Positions 1 through 7,997 of a DNA stretch of 64,000 bases are shown here, piece by piece. How positions within the stretch are numbered: position 1 is the first letter of the stretch; every line of letters begins with the position of its first letter. The notes under the pieces were generated by a model. That model saw nothing but the letters and a program-made list of their open reading frames with translations, was not told the DNA's origin and searched no databases. This DNA comes from Tateyamaria pelophila (GTDB lineage: Bacteria; Pseudomonadota; Alphaproteobacteria; Rhodobacterales; Rhodobacteraceae), in the NCBI RefSeq assembly GCF_019966495.1, contig NZ_JAIMIA010000009.1, forward strand, positions 24,941 to 88,940, written 5' to 3'. The translations under genes were made by a program, and so were the position numbers.

Positions 1-861
1 CGTGTGCCCCAACCTGTCCCGCCACAGATCGACTTGTGCCAGTTCCGTGCCAACGGCGATCACCAGATCCGCCTCGGCCAGTACATTTGCACTGTCGGGC
101 CGCGCCAGCGTGCTGCCAAACAACAAGCCGTAGGACGGCGCCACAACCCCCCGACCTGCGTAGCTGGTAAACACCGCTGCCGGGCACTTTCCCAGAAACG
201 CGCGGACCTGATCACTGGCCTGTGTCGTCCCCCCGCCAAGGACGAGAAGAGGACGCTTTGACGTCGCCAGAAGTGCCGCGACCTCACGCATCTGTGCCTC
301 TGGAGCGGCGCTGTTTCCTGCGATCAGACCACCGGCGACAAAGGGTGGCGCGGCGGCTTCCAGCTGCGCGATCGGGACCTGAATGTGCTTGGGGCGGGGG
401 CGATCCGTGTCCATCTCGCGCAAAGCGCGATCGACCAGCGCATAGGCGGCCTCTGCCGTGCGCGCCTCTTCGGACCAGTCGCAGACGGTCGCAGCTGCCG
501 CGCGCTGGTCTTTCATCTGGTGCAATTGTCCGCGTTTTGCCGCCGTTTCATCCAGGCAAGAGGATATCACCAGCATCGGCACGGAATCGGAATAGGCCTG
601 GCCCATCGGCGTCATGATGTTGCACAGCCCCGGTCCCGTGATCACATAGGCCACACCCGGCCTGCCCGACGCGCGGGCATAACCGTCCGCCATGAAGCCC
701 GCACCCTGTTCGTGCCGGGCCAGCACATGGGTGATCCCGGCCTCTTCGATACCGCGGTACATTTCCTGATTGTGCACGCCTGGAATGCCAAAAATGACGT
801 CGACGCCGCGATCCTTCAGCATATGGGAAATTTGCGCACCGAGGGGGCGGGTGTGGGGCAT
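1..861 (-). CDS. TPP-dependent decarboxylase, acetolactate synthase-like (AruI-type), C-terminus beyond window
   Basis: This is a thiamine-pyrophosphate enzyme of the acetolactate synthase superfamily, read from an ATG at 861 and running off the left edge, so only about 287 N-terminal codons are visible. The N-terminal pyrimidine-binding domain is clear: an opening GVDVIFGIPGVHNQEMYRG, then RHEQGAGFMADGYAR with the cofactor-activating Glu, then ITGPGLCNIMTPMGQAYSDS. The start of the central nucleotide-fold domain follows, with LVLGGGTTQAS. The GIPGVHN and EMYRG wording resembles 5-guanidino-2-oxopentanoate decarboxylase (AruI) more than anabolic acetolactate synthase, but sulfoacetaldehyde-type or other catabolic members cannot be excluded without the C-terminus. 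The start codon overlaps the trkH stop by one base (TAATG), so the two are probably co-transcribed. Confidence 0.8.
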   Translation of the reverse strand, partial: MPHTRPLGAQISHMLKDRGVDVIFGIPGVHNQEMYRGIEEAGITHVLARHEQGAGFMADGYARASGRPGVAYVITGPGLCNIMTPMGQAYSDSVPMLVISSCLDETAAKRGQLHQMKDQRAAAATVCDWSEEARTAEAAYALVDRALREMDTDRPRPKHIQVPIAQLEAAAPPFVAGGLIAGNSAAPEAQMREVAALLATSKRPLLVLGGGTTQASDQVRAFLGKCPAAVFTSYAGRGVVAPSYGLLFGSTLARPDSANVLAEADLVIAVGTELAQVDLWRDRLGHT

Positions 862-2309
862 TACGCTCTCCAGAATTGAACTGTGAAAATGACATAGACA
901 ACCATCAGTTCCAGCCGTCCGATCAGCATTGCAGCGGCCAGCAGCCATTTGGCGGTGTCATTGATACTGGCAAAATTGCCTGCGGGGCCGATCTGATCGC
1001 CAAAGCCGGGGCCGATATTGCCCAGCGCCGTGGCCGCGCCGGACACCGACGTGATGAAATCAAGACCCGTCATGGCCAGGCCGACGGACAAGAGCCCCAG
1101 CGTGACCGTGAAGAACACGAAGAACGACATGACAGAGCTCAGTACATCATCACTGACGGGCCGACCGGCATAGCGGGGCGTAAAGATGCCGTGCGGGCTG
1201 CGGGTTTTTTGCAGCTGGGACCGGATCGATGCAAAGAGGAGCTGATAGCGGAACACCTTGATCGAGCAGGCGGTCGAGCCCGCGCACCCGCCGATCAGCC
1301 CGGTAAAGAACAGAACGGCGATCGCAAAACTGCCCCATTGCATGTAATCTGCGCTGGCATATCCCGTGCCCGTCATCAGCGACACGGCGTTGAACAAGGC
1401 GACCCGTACCGCCGCTTCGTCGATCACGCGTTGCTTTGACAGGTTCCAGCCCGCGATCAGCAACACGATGATCAGAGCGGTGATCAGAAAGGCGTGTATC
1501 TGTGTGTCCTGAAGCAGCGGACGGGCGGTACCAGCGCTCAGTTGAACGAAACGCACAAAGGGCAGAGCGGCCAACAGCATGAACAGCGTGGCCACATAGG
1601 ACGCCGCCGGGCCAAACGCCGCAAAGGACGCGTCATAATTCGCAAATCCACCCGTTGCGATGGTTGTCATCGCGTGGACCGTGGCATCGAACGCGTTCAT
1701 CCCGGCGGCCACGTAAGACAGCGCGCAAATCATCGTCAGCGATACGTAGATCACGGAAATCCGACTGGCGATTTCGGTCGCGCGCGGCAGGATCTTGCCA
1801 AAGGTGTCAAAGGATTCGGTCCGAAATATCTGCATCCCGCCGACGCGCAACTCGGGCAGGAACACCATCGCCACAACGATGATCCCGATCCCGCCCAGCC
1901 ATTGCAGAATGCCGCGCCAGAGCAACAGCCCCTTGGGCATCGTATCCAGCCCGGAGAAAACGGTGGACCCGGTGGTGGTCAGCCCCGACATCGCCTCGAA
2001 GAACGCGTCTACGAAGCGGGCCTCTGTTGCGCCGAGCATGAAGGGCAGCGCACCGAAGACCGGCAGTGCCAGCCAAACCCCGGTTGTCAGCAGAAAGGTT
2101 TGCTGGATCGTCAACCCTTCGCGCACGCCGTTGGCGCAGCTCAGCGCGATCAAACCGCCGGTCAGGATTGTAATAACCGCGCTTTCGGCAAAGACAGGCC
2201 AGTGTTCCCGGCCCTCGGCCAAGTCGATCAGCATCGGCAAAACCATGGTTGCACCAAGCACCGCAACCAAGAGGCCAATCACATATCCGACGGGGCGCAA
2301 ATCCAACAT
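861..2309 (-). CDS. trkH: TrkH-type potassium uptake membrane subunit
   Basis: This is the pore-forming inner-membrane subunit of a Trk/Ktr-type K+ transporter. Four selectivity-loop sequences appear in order: LTTTGSTVF, TTIATGGFANY, SLMTGTGYAS and GGCAGSTACS, each bordered by hydrophobic helices, which is the fourfold M1-P-M2 layout of the family. From the ATG at 2309 the protein has 482 residues, normal for TrkH. An in-frame TTG at 2345 would add 12 residues, but family proteins usually begin near the MLDLRPVGYVIG motif, so I prefer the ATG. The regulatory NAD-binding subunit TrkA is not in the window. Downstream, the gene touches the TPP decarboxylase by a one-base stop/start overlap, with no obvious functional link. 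Confidence 0.93.
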   Translation of the reverse strand: MLDLRPVGYVIGLLVAVLGATMVLPMLIDLAEGREHWPVFAESAVITILTGGLIALSCANGVREGLTIQQTFLLTTGVWLALPVFGALPFMLGATEARFVDAFFEAMSGLTTTGSTVFSGLDTMPKGLLLWRGILQWLGGIGIIVVAMVFLPELRVGGMQIFRTESFDTFGKILPRATEIASRISVIYVSLTMICALSYVAAGMNAFDATVHAMTTIATGGFANYDASFAAFGPAASYVATLFMLLAALPFVRFVQLSAGTARPLLQDTQIHAFLITALIIVLLIAGWNLSKQRVIDEAAVRVALFNAVSLMTGTGYASADYMQWGSFAIAVLFFTGLIGGCAGSTACSIKVFRYQLLFASIRSQLQKTRSPHGIFTPRYAGRPVSDDVLSSVMSFFVFFTVTLGLLSVGLAMTGLDFITSVSGAATALGNIGPGFGDQIGPAGNFASINDTAKWLLAAAMLIGRLELMVVYVIFTVQFWRA

Positions 2310-2412
2310 GGCGCCAGCGTTGAAGCCCTGCGCGCGGCGTGTCAAGCATGTGGCGCAACGCGCCCCCGCGTCAGGTGCATCAGACAGGGCCGCATTCGAC
2401 CCTGCGATCCGC

Positions 2413-2640
2413 TTAGAGGTGCATCAGATCGCGAAACACGTAGGCTGTGATATCTTCGCGGCGCAGGTTCATTTCGGCCAGCTCTGCGTCTGTTTTCGAA
2501 TTCAGCGCTTCGACGCGCTGCATTCGTGCATCCATGGCCGAAGACATGGTCATGGCGCGACCGACCATTGCGAAAAAGGAGGAAACTCGGTTCCAGACAG
2601 TGGGGTGATCGGCAGCGTGGGCTTGTGTAATATAGGCCAT
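2413..2640 (-). CDS. Small DUF1127 family protein
   Basis: This encodes a 75-residue soluble protein. The C-terminal half carries the DUF1127 pattern: a helix, then LNSKTDAELAEMNLRREDITAYVFRDLMHL, as in many short alphaproteobacterial proteins. The start ATG at 2640 is preceded by a GAGG ribosome-binding site about 7 bases upstream. Some DUF1127 proteins of Rhodobacter have been described as RNA-binding; whether this one is cannot be told from sequence. It stands alone, with 103 bases to trkH and 289 bases to the beta-galactosidase gene, and is probably transcribed from its own promoter. Confidence 0.85.
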   Translation of the reverse strand: MAYITQAHAADHPTVWNRVSSFFAMVGRAMTMSSAMDARMQRVEALNSKTDAELAEMNLRREDITAYVFRDLMHL

Positions 2641-2929
2641 TTTATACCTCGTATCGATTAGTTCATGGTTTCTCTTGTTGATCAGGACATAAGATGCTGC
2701 ACTGCAGTATACCAATGCCGATCCTGCATGGCCGGGTTGCGGCAGACGCGCGGAGCGCTTGGATTCCATGCTAAAGAGAGGACCCAAGATATTGCTTTGT
2801 ATTAATTTTTCGCGCAGGCACACACCGTTCTGATGACGCAATGCGCGGTCCGGCACATCGCGCCGACCCCCTTGAACCGGCGGTTTGCGCTGCCAAGGCC
2901 GCCTATATTTTGAGCAGACTCGCGGCCCG
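2641..2929. other. Intergenic spacer, no gene recognised
   Basis: This 289-base spacer separates the 3' end of the galactoside operon from the DUF1127 gene. I find no convincing reading frame, RNA gene or U-tract terminator after the beta-galactosidase stop. The part nearest the DUF1127 start should hold its promoter, but no clear -35/-10 pair stands out. Confidence 0.5.
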
Positions 2930-4876
2930 TCAGGCCCGCGGGCGCCGCAGGACTCCGGCTGCCGGCAGATGCGTCCCGGCCACATCCACCCCATGCGCCG
3001 CATAGTTGAACCAGAACGTCTCGCCCCTCGTTTCGCGGCAGCGGACCCCCTCCGGCATCTCTTCCATCGGCAGAGCGGGCGCAACGGAGCGGATCAGCTG
3101 CATGTGGGCTGCATCATCGCCCCATCCGGCCATGTAGGTCACATTCGAACCGCACCGCACTGCGACGGCTGTGCCCTCCTGCGTGGCCAACACGACCGCA
3201 CCGCCCCCTTCGATCTGCTCGAAGTAGCTGTGCACAGCGCCTGCCCCCTCCAGAGGGACCGGCATATCCGGGCGCAATGACTGCACACGCGATACGGTCA
3301 GGTCACTGCCGGGCCATGCGGGTGGAAGTGGTATGGGAATGTTGAAATGCGCATCACGCGCAGCAGTGCGAGGCCCCAGAATGACCTGCGCGGTGGTTTC
3401 GGCAAGCGCTGCTTTGAGCGCGTCGGGCATATGCATCATGCCCGGTGCCAGAACGAGTTGGTATCCATCGAAATCGCGACAGGTGGCAGGCAGGATATCC
3501 ACCGACAGCCCAAGCTTGCGCAAGCTGCGATACCAGTCAAACACCAGCGCAAAATAGCTGAGCCCCGCGCCATGAGGCTGCACCGCCCAGGCCGCATCGG
3601 CGTCATAATCAAACACGATCGCAACCGGGGCCTGTGCCACAGTGACGTCAGGCGCTTCGGCCAATTCGGCCATTACGGTTTCGGCCTCGGCAAAGGCTTC
3701 GGCGGCCACGCTGTCCGGGCGCAGAAGGCCCGCATGCATCTGTTCCTGGGCAAAGGGCGCCTGTCGCCAGCGGAAATAGCAGACCGCTTCGGCCCCGTGG
3801 GCGAAGGCTTCCCATGTCCAGAGCCGCACCATGCCATCCAGAGGGGACGGATTGTGTGGCGCCCAGTTCACCGGACCGGGTTGTTGTTCCATCACCCACC
3901 AGCGCCCGCCGCCCTTGGGATGGCTGCCCCGCGCGGCCCCGACCGCCCTATAGAGGTCGTGGTGAAAGGCCTGAAAGTCGGGATCGCCCTGCTGCGCGTA
4001 AGCGCGTTGATGAGCGGCATTGGCCCCTGCCCGGTCTTCGAGAAAGCCGAGCGGATAACTGTCCCAGCTTGCGATATCGAGGTCCGCGCCCACCTTGAAG
4101 TGGTCGAAATCGGTGATCCGTCCCATGTAGTTATGCGCAATGGGGGCTTGCGAATGCGCGCGGATGATATCGGTCTGTACCCGGTTGAAGGCCACCACCT
4201 GATCGGAGGTAAAGCGGCGAAAGGCCAGAACATGGGCTGGGTTTGGTTCGGTCACGGTCAGGTTCGGCAGGCCGATCTGATCGAAATCGTCGTAGTCCAT
4301 GGACCAGAATACGTTGCCCCAGGCCGTATTGAGCGCGTCGATGTCGCCATCATTGCCCTGCCCCGGAAACTGGCCGCGCAGCCAGTCGCGGAACGCGGAT
4401 CGCGCCGCCTTCGAATAACTGAGCGTCGTGTCATGGCAGCCATATTCGTTATCCGTCTGCCAAGCGGCCACATGCGGGTTGTCACTGTAGCGCTTGGCCA
4501 TAGCTGTCACGATCCGGCGGCATTCTCCGATAAACCCCGGATGGGAAAAACAGTAGTGCCTGCGCGAGCCATAGCCGCGCGTGCGTCCTTCGGCATCCAC
4601 GGCCAGCATATCGGGGTGTTTTTGCACGACCCATGCCGGGGGTGTTGCGGTGGGCGTGCCCAGAACGACGCGCAGGCCCGCCGCGCCGAGGGTTTCAATC
4701 GCGCGATCCAGCCAGTCCCACTCATAGGCGCCCTCGCACGGCTCCATCCGTTTCCACGCAAACTCGCCGATCCGCACCCATGTGAGGCCCAGCGCGGCCA
4801 TGCGCGCGGCATCCTCGGCCCATTGCGCCTCGGGCCAGTGTTCGGGATAGTAGCAGACGCCCAACGTGCGTTTCAC
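2930..4876 (-). CDS. Beta-galactosidase, glycoside hydrolase family 42
   Basis: This 648-residue GH42 beta-galactosidase hydrolyses terminal beta-galactosyl residues to release galactose. Residues 1-390 form the TIM barrel, beginning with LGVCYYPEHWPEAQW. The acid/base Glu is E144 in AWQTDNEYGCH and the nucleophile is E330 in WWVMEQQPG. A trimerisation domain and a short C-terminal beta domain follow. There is no signal peptide, so it acts in the cytoplasm on imported sugar. It is the last gene of the galactoside operon, and its ATG overlaps the lactonase stop by four bases (ATGA). Together with the GH36 enzyme upstream it lets the operon use both alpha- and beta-galactosides. The length and both catalytic residues are intact. 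Confidence 0.95.
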   Translation of the reverse strand: MKRTLGVCYYPEHWPEAQWAEDAARMAALGLTWVRIGEFAWKRMEPCEGAYEWDWLDRAIETLGAAGLRVVLGTPTATPPAWVVQKHPDMLAVDAEGRTRGYGSRRHYCFSHPGFIGECRRIVTAMAKRYSDNPHVAAWQTDNEYGCHDTTLSYSKAARSAFRDWLRGQFPGQGNDGDIDALNTAWGNVFWSMDYDDFDQIGLPNLTVTEPNPAHVLAFRRFTSDQVVAFNRVQTDIIRAHSQAPIAHNYMGRITDFDHFKVGADLDIASWDSYPLGFLEDRAGANAAHQRAYAQQGDPDFQAFHHDLYRAVGAARGSHPKGGGRWWVMEQQPGPVNWAPHNPSPLDGMVRLWTWEAFAHGAEAVCYFRWRQAPFAQEQMHAGLLRPDSVAAEAFAEAETVMAELAEAPDVTVAQAPVAIVFDYDADAAWAVQPHGAGLSYFALVFDWYRSLRKLGLSVDILPATCRDFDGYQLVLAPGMMHMPDALKAALAETTAQVILGPRTAARDAHFNIPIPLPPAWPGSDLTVSRVQSLRPDMPVPLEGAGAVHSYFEQIEGGGAVVLATQEGTAVAVRCGSNVTYMAGWGDDAAHMQLIRSVAPALPMEEMPEGVRCRETRGETFWFNYAAHGVDVAGTHLPAAGVLRRPRA

Positions 4877-5709
4877 AAGATCACCTGATATTCGCGTTGC
4901 CCGGTCACACCGATGTCGGTGACAAATGTCATCCCGCCTTGCTGTTCATCCAGGCCCTTGGCCGCAGATGTCACCAGAAGCGTTTGCAGGTCCGGGCCGC
5001 CAAAGGCGGGGCACGTGGACTGGCTGGCGGGCACTGCGATGGCGCGCAGGAAGTCTCCGTTGGGTGCATAAACGGCGACGCGCGACGCGCCCCACTGGGC
5101 ATTCCAGAGGTTACCCGCGGCATCCACGACCGATCCGTCCGGGTTCAGGTTTTCGGACCACAGGTCCAGAAATACCTCCGCCTTGCCCTTGGGCCAGCCG
5201 TCTGCGTCCAGCGCAACCCGCTGCACCTTGCGCGAGCGGGTATCGGTGAAATAAGCGGTGCTGCCGTCCGGCGCAAAGCAGATCGAATTGGAGACGGTGA
5301 TCTTGTCAAAGAGCTTGCGCAGTTCGCCCCGGTAATAGCGATAAATCGCACCTGCATGCGGTTCGGCGTTGTGGCCCATCGTTCCGATCCAGAACCCGCC
5401 TTGCGGGTCGGCCCGCCCGTCATTGGAGCGGGTGGTCTCATTGTCACTTTCGAGGCCAGCGACGAATTCCTGCTCACCGGTCGGGATGTCAAAGCGCCAG
5501 AGCGCTGTCTGGGATGCAATCAAAAGCGTGTCGTGATCCACCCAGCCTGCCGCAGAGACGTTTTCGTCAAACTCCCACATGGTTTCTGTTTCTGCTTTGC
5601 AGAACAGCTTGTTGGACAAGATATCGAACCAGAAGAACGCGTTTCGTTCAGGATGCCAGAGGGGTCCCTCGCCAAGGGTGCAAATCGTATCGCTAAAGAC
5701 GTCCATCAT
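4873..5709 (-). CDS. SMP-30/gluconolactonase family sugar lactonase (probable galactonolactonase)
   Basis: This 278-residue protein is a six-bladed beta-propeller lactonase of the SMP-30/regucalcin family. Metal-binding residues are recognisable: E14 in LGEGPLWH, the Asn of SNSICFAPDG and the Asp of NLNPDGSVVDAAG. In this operon it most likely opens galactono-1,4- or 1,5-lactone to galactonate, after the dehydrogenase and before dehydration. Two consecutive ATGs (5709, 5706) are possible starts; the first gives an ATGA overlap with the aldolase stop, the coupling used throughout the operon. There is no signal peptide. The family is certain; the galactose assignment rests on the neighbours. 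Confidence 0.88.
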   Translation of the reverse strand: MMDVFSDTICTLGEGPLWHPERNAFFWFDILSNKLFCKAETETMWEFDENVSAAGWVDHDTLLIASQTALWRFDIPTGEQEFVAGLESDNETTRSNDGRADPQGGFWIGTMGHNAEPHAGAIYRYYRGELRKLFDKITVSNSICFAPDGSTAYFTDTRSRKVQRVALDADGWPKGKAEVFLDLWSENLNPDGSVVDAAGNLWNAQWGASRVAVYAPNGDFLRAIAVPASQSTCPAFGGPDLQTLLVTSAAKGLDEQQGGMTFVTDIGVTGQREYQVIL

Positions 5710-6308
5710 TTTGCCCCGTCGTAAGCTGCAACCATCTGGGCCGCCCGCGCGCCTACATCCTGTGCCGACATCCCCGGTGCATAGAGGGCCGAACCGATGC
5801 CGAAGCCGGTTACTCCGGCGGCGCGCCAATCGGCGAAATCGTCCGGACCGACGCCGCCCACGGCGTAGGTTTTGGTGCCCTTGGGCAGAACCGCCCCGAT
5901 CGCCTTCAACCCGCCGATCCCAAGCAAGGACGCGGGGAACAGTTTCAGGCCGTCCGCCCCGGCTTGCAAAGCGGCAAAGCATTCGGATGGCGTCATGATC
6001 CCCGGATAGGACAGCATGCCCGCCTGTTTGGTCGCCACGATCACGGAGGCATTTGTGTCGGGCGAGACGACCATGTGGGCGCCCATGTCTGCCAGCCGTT
6101 CGACCGACGGAACATCGAGCACCGTGCCGGCCCCGATCTGCGCCCGGTCCCCGACTGCGTCGAGCATCTTGCCGATACTGTCAAAGGGCTGGGGCGAGTT
6201 GAGCGGCACTTCGATCCGGTCGATCCCTGTCTCGATCAGTGTCGTGGCAATCTCGACGGCCTCTGCCGGGGTAACTCCGCGCAGGATGGCAATGATTTCG
6301 CGGCTCAT
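5706..6308 (-). CDS. dgoA: 2-dehydro-3-deoxy-6-phosphogalactonate aldolase
   Basis: This 200-residue class I aldolase of the KDPG/KHG family cleaves 2-dehydro-3-deoxy-6-phosphogalactonate into pyruvate and glyceraldehyde 3-phosphate. The Schiff-base lysine is K122 in GADGLKLFPAS. The phosphate-binding GGV segment (AVGGVGPDDFADW) and the N-terminal IAILRGVTPAEAVEI with the catalytic Glu region are present. The ATG at 6308 overlaps the kinase stop by four bases. KDPG aldolase for glucose catabolism has the same fold; the adjoining DgoK-type kinase and galactosidases favour the galactonate substrate. Confidence 0.92.
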   Translation of the reverse strand: MSREIIAILRGVTPAEAVEIATTLIETGIDRIEVPLNSPQPFDSIGKMLDAVGDRAQIGAGTVLDVPSVERLADMGAHMVVSPDTNASVIVATKQAGMLSYPGIMTPSECFAALQAGADGLKLFPASLLGIGGLKAIGAVLPKGTKTYAVGGVGPDDFADWRAAGVTGFGIGSALYAPGMSAQDVGARAAQMVAAYDGAK

Positions 6309-7204
6309 TCGGCTCCTCCATATATTTGAGTGTAGGCGGCCGTGAGGCCTGCCAATGTCATGTCTTCGGCGCTTGGTGTCTGATGCACCGGCACGCCTTG
6401 GGTTGCCAATGCCGAGGTATAGGCCCGAGCGAGGCTTTGCGCGCCGATCATGGCGACCTGCTGGCCCAGCCAATAGGGACGCATGGCGGCAAGCTCCGCT
6501 CCGATCAGGAGACCAGACAGGCGCGCGCGGGCCGCATTCGGGTCGAGCCCGTCCAGGAGCCCCTCGGCGCGCAGCGAAAACAACGACGCCGCAAGGCTTT
6601 CGGGTCGGGAAATGGCTTGGTCCACCCCCGCGGCAAAGGCCGCGTCATCCCAACCGTCGCCCATGGAGTGGCGCAAGACGGAGTGCGCCGACAAAAGCGC
6701 GAACATCTCGCCGGTCATCGCCGTGCGGAAACTGACGATCTCGCCCGCACTGATATGCGCCCATTTGGTATGGGTGCCGGGCAGGCAGATAACACCGTCA
6801 AAGCCGGGATTGGTGGCAAGGTAGCCTGCGATCTGGGTTTCCTCCCCACGCATCACATCTGCGGGCCTGGCCTGTTTGACGCCGGGCAGGATGCGCACAC
6901 TGAGCCCCTCCAGCGTCGTCTTTGCAGTCGTGGCGGCGTCCGCGCCGGGGGGCGCGCAGGGCACGGAGGCATAAGGCGCTTCGGCCCAGCCTTGCCGCGA
7001 GCCGACCATGCCGCAGGCCAGAACAGGCACCGGCAGCACATCGCCGCAGAGCTTTTGCAAGGCGGGTTCGAACCCAGTTGGATCAAGCGTGCCCATGCCG
7101 TCAGTCGATTGCCGACGTTCGATGACCGATCCGTCACTGCGCATCACCCACGCCCGCAGATGCGACGTGCCCCAATCCACTGCAATCCACGCCACATCCT
7201 GCAT
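6305..7204 (-). CDS. dgoK: 2-dehydro-3-deoxygalactonokinase
   Basis: This 299-residue kinase of the DgoK family phosphorylates 2-dehydro-3-deoxygalactonate at O6. The N-terminus IAVDWGTSHLRAWVM is the ATP phosphate-binding motif of the sugar kinase/actin fold, and the LPGTHTKWAHI and MTGEMFALLS segments are characteristic of DgoK. The ATG at 7204 overlaps the TGA of the upstream dehydrogenase by one base; a GTG one codon earlier is an alternative. The aldolase follows with an ATGA overlap, so kinase and aldolase are translationally coupled in pathway order. The length is normal for the family. Confidence 0.93.
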   Translation of the reverse strand: MQDVAWIAVDWGTSHLRAWVMRSDGSVIERRQSTDGMGTLDPTGFEPALQKLCGDVLPVPVLACGMVGSRQGWAEAPYASVPCAPPGADAATTAKTTLEGLSVRILPGVKQARPADVMRGEETQIAGYLATNPGFDGVICLPGTHTKWAHISAGEIVSFRTAMTGEMFALLSAHSVLRHSMGDGWDDAAFAAGVDQAISRPESLAASLFSLRAEGLLDGLDPNAARARLSGLLIGAELAAMRPYWLGQQVAMIGAQSLARAYTSALATQGVPVHQTPSAEDMTLAGLTAAYTQIYGGAE

Positions 7205-7974
7205 CACCCGGACACCACCACGCCGCCATCAATCGCCATGGACTGGCCCGTCATCATGCGGCTGACATCGGAGGCCAGAAACAGCGTCGCCCCGACGATA
7301 TCGCGCGGTTCGAGATGCTCCTTGAGGCACTGACGTTCCATATGCGCGGCAAGCCCGTCGGGCGTCGCCCATTTGTCCAGTTGCTTTTGCGTCAGCACCC
7401 AGCCCGGCGCAATCACGTTGACCCGGATCTTGTCGGGACCGAACTCGCGCGCAAGGCTGCGCGACATGCCGTTGATGCCCGAATTGGCGCCGGTGTAGAT
7501 CGGATAGCCCGCATTCCCCATCATGTAGCTGATGGAGGAGAAGTTGATGATTGATCCGCCCCCTGCCGCCTGCATGCCCGGAATGACCGCCTGACAGGCA
7601 AAGAAATAGGCTTTGAAGTTGATCGCGATCATCCAGTCCCAAAAGTCGCTGTCGACTTCGGCGGTGCTGTGGCGTTTGTCATTGGCGGCATTGTTGACCA
7701 GCGTGCTGATCGGCCCGTGGGCTGCCGCCGCCTGATCGATGCACGCCTTGAGCGCGTCCACATCCGTGATGTCGCAGGGCATGAACAGCGGACGGGTGCC
7801 ATGCTTGGCCTCCACTTCGTCGCAAAAGGCCGAGGCGTCGGAGCGTTGGACAAAGGCGACCTTGGCCCCCTGTTCGAGAAACCCTTCGGTCAGGGACGCG
7901 CCGATGCCTGACCCACCGCCGGTGATGAACACGGACGTGTCTTTGAGGTCGTGAAATGTCGCAGTCTCTTTCAT
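7204..7974 (-). CDS. SDR-family sugar dehydrogenase (probable galactose 1-dehydrogenase), Asn at the catalytic Lys position
   Basis: This 256-residue short-chain dehydrogenase has the cofactor motif TGGGSGIG (residues 18-25), LVNNAAND (93-99), catalytic Ser near 147 in NFSSISYM and Tyr160. It resembles bacterial aldose dehydrogenases that oxidise xylose, arabinose or galactose to the lactone, including the QCLKEHLEPRDIV and FLASDVSRMMTGQ segments. In this operon it would make galactonolactone for the SMP-30 lactonase. The oddity is that the YxxxK motif reads YTGAN, so position 164 is Asn (codon AAT, plus-strand bases 7483-7485) where the catalytic Lys is expected. The rest of the gene is intact. 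The start ATG at 7974 lies 23 bases after the alpha-galactosidase stop. Confidence 0.85.
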   Translation of the reverse strand: MKETATFHDLKDTSVFITGGGSGIGASLTEGFLEQGAKVAFVQRSDASAFCDEVEAKHGTRPLFMPCDITDVDALKACIDQAAAAHGPISTLVNNAANDKRHSTAEVDSDFWDWMIAINFKAYFFACQAVIPGMQAAGGGSIINFSSISYMMGNAGYPIYTGANSGINGMSRSLAREFGPDKIRVNVIAPGWVLTQKQLDKWATPDGLAAHMERQCLKEHLEPRDIVGATLFLASDVSRMMTGQSMAIDGGVVVSG

Positions 7975-7997
7975 GGTTCAACTCTTTCTGGCGCGGA

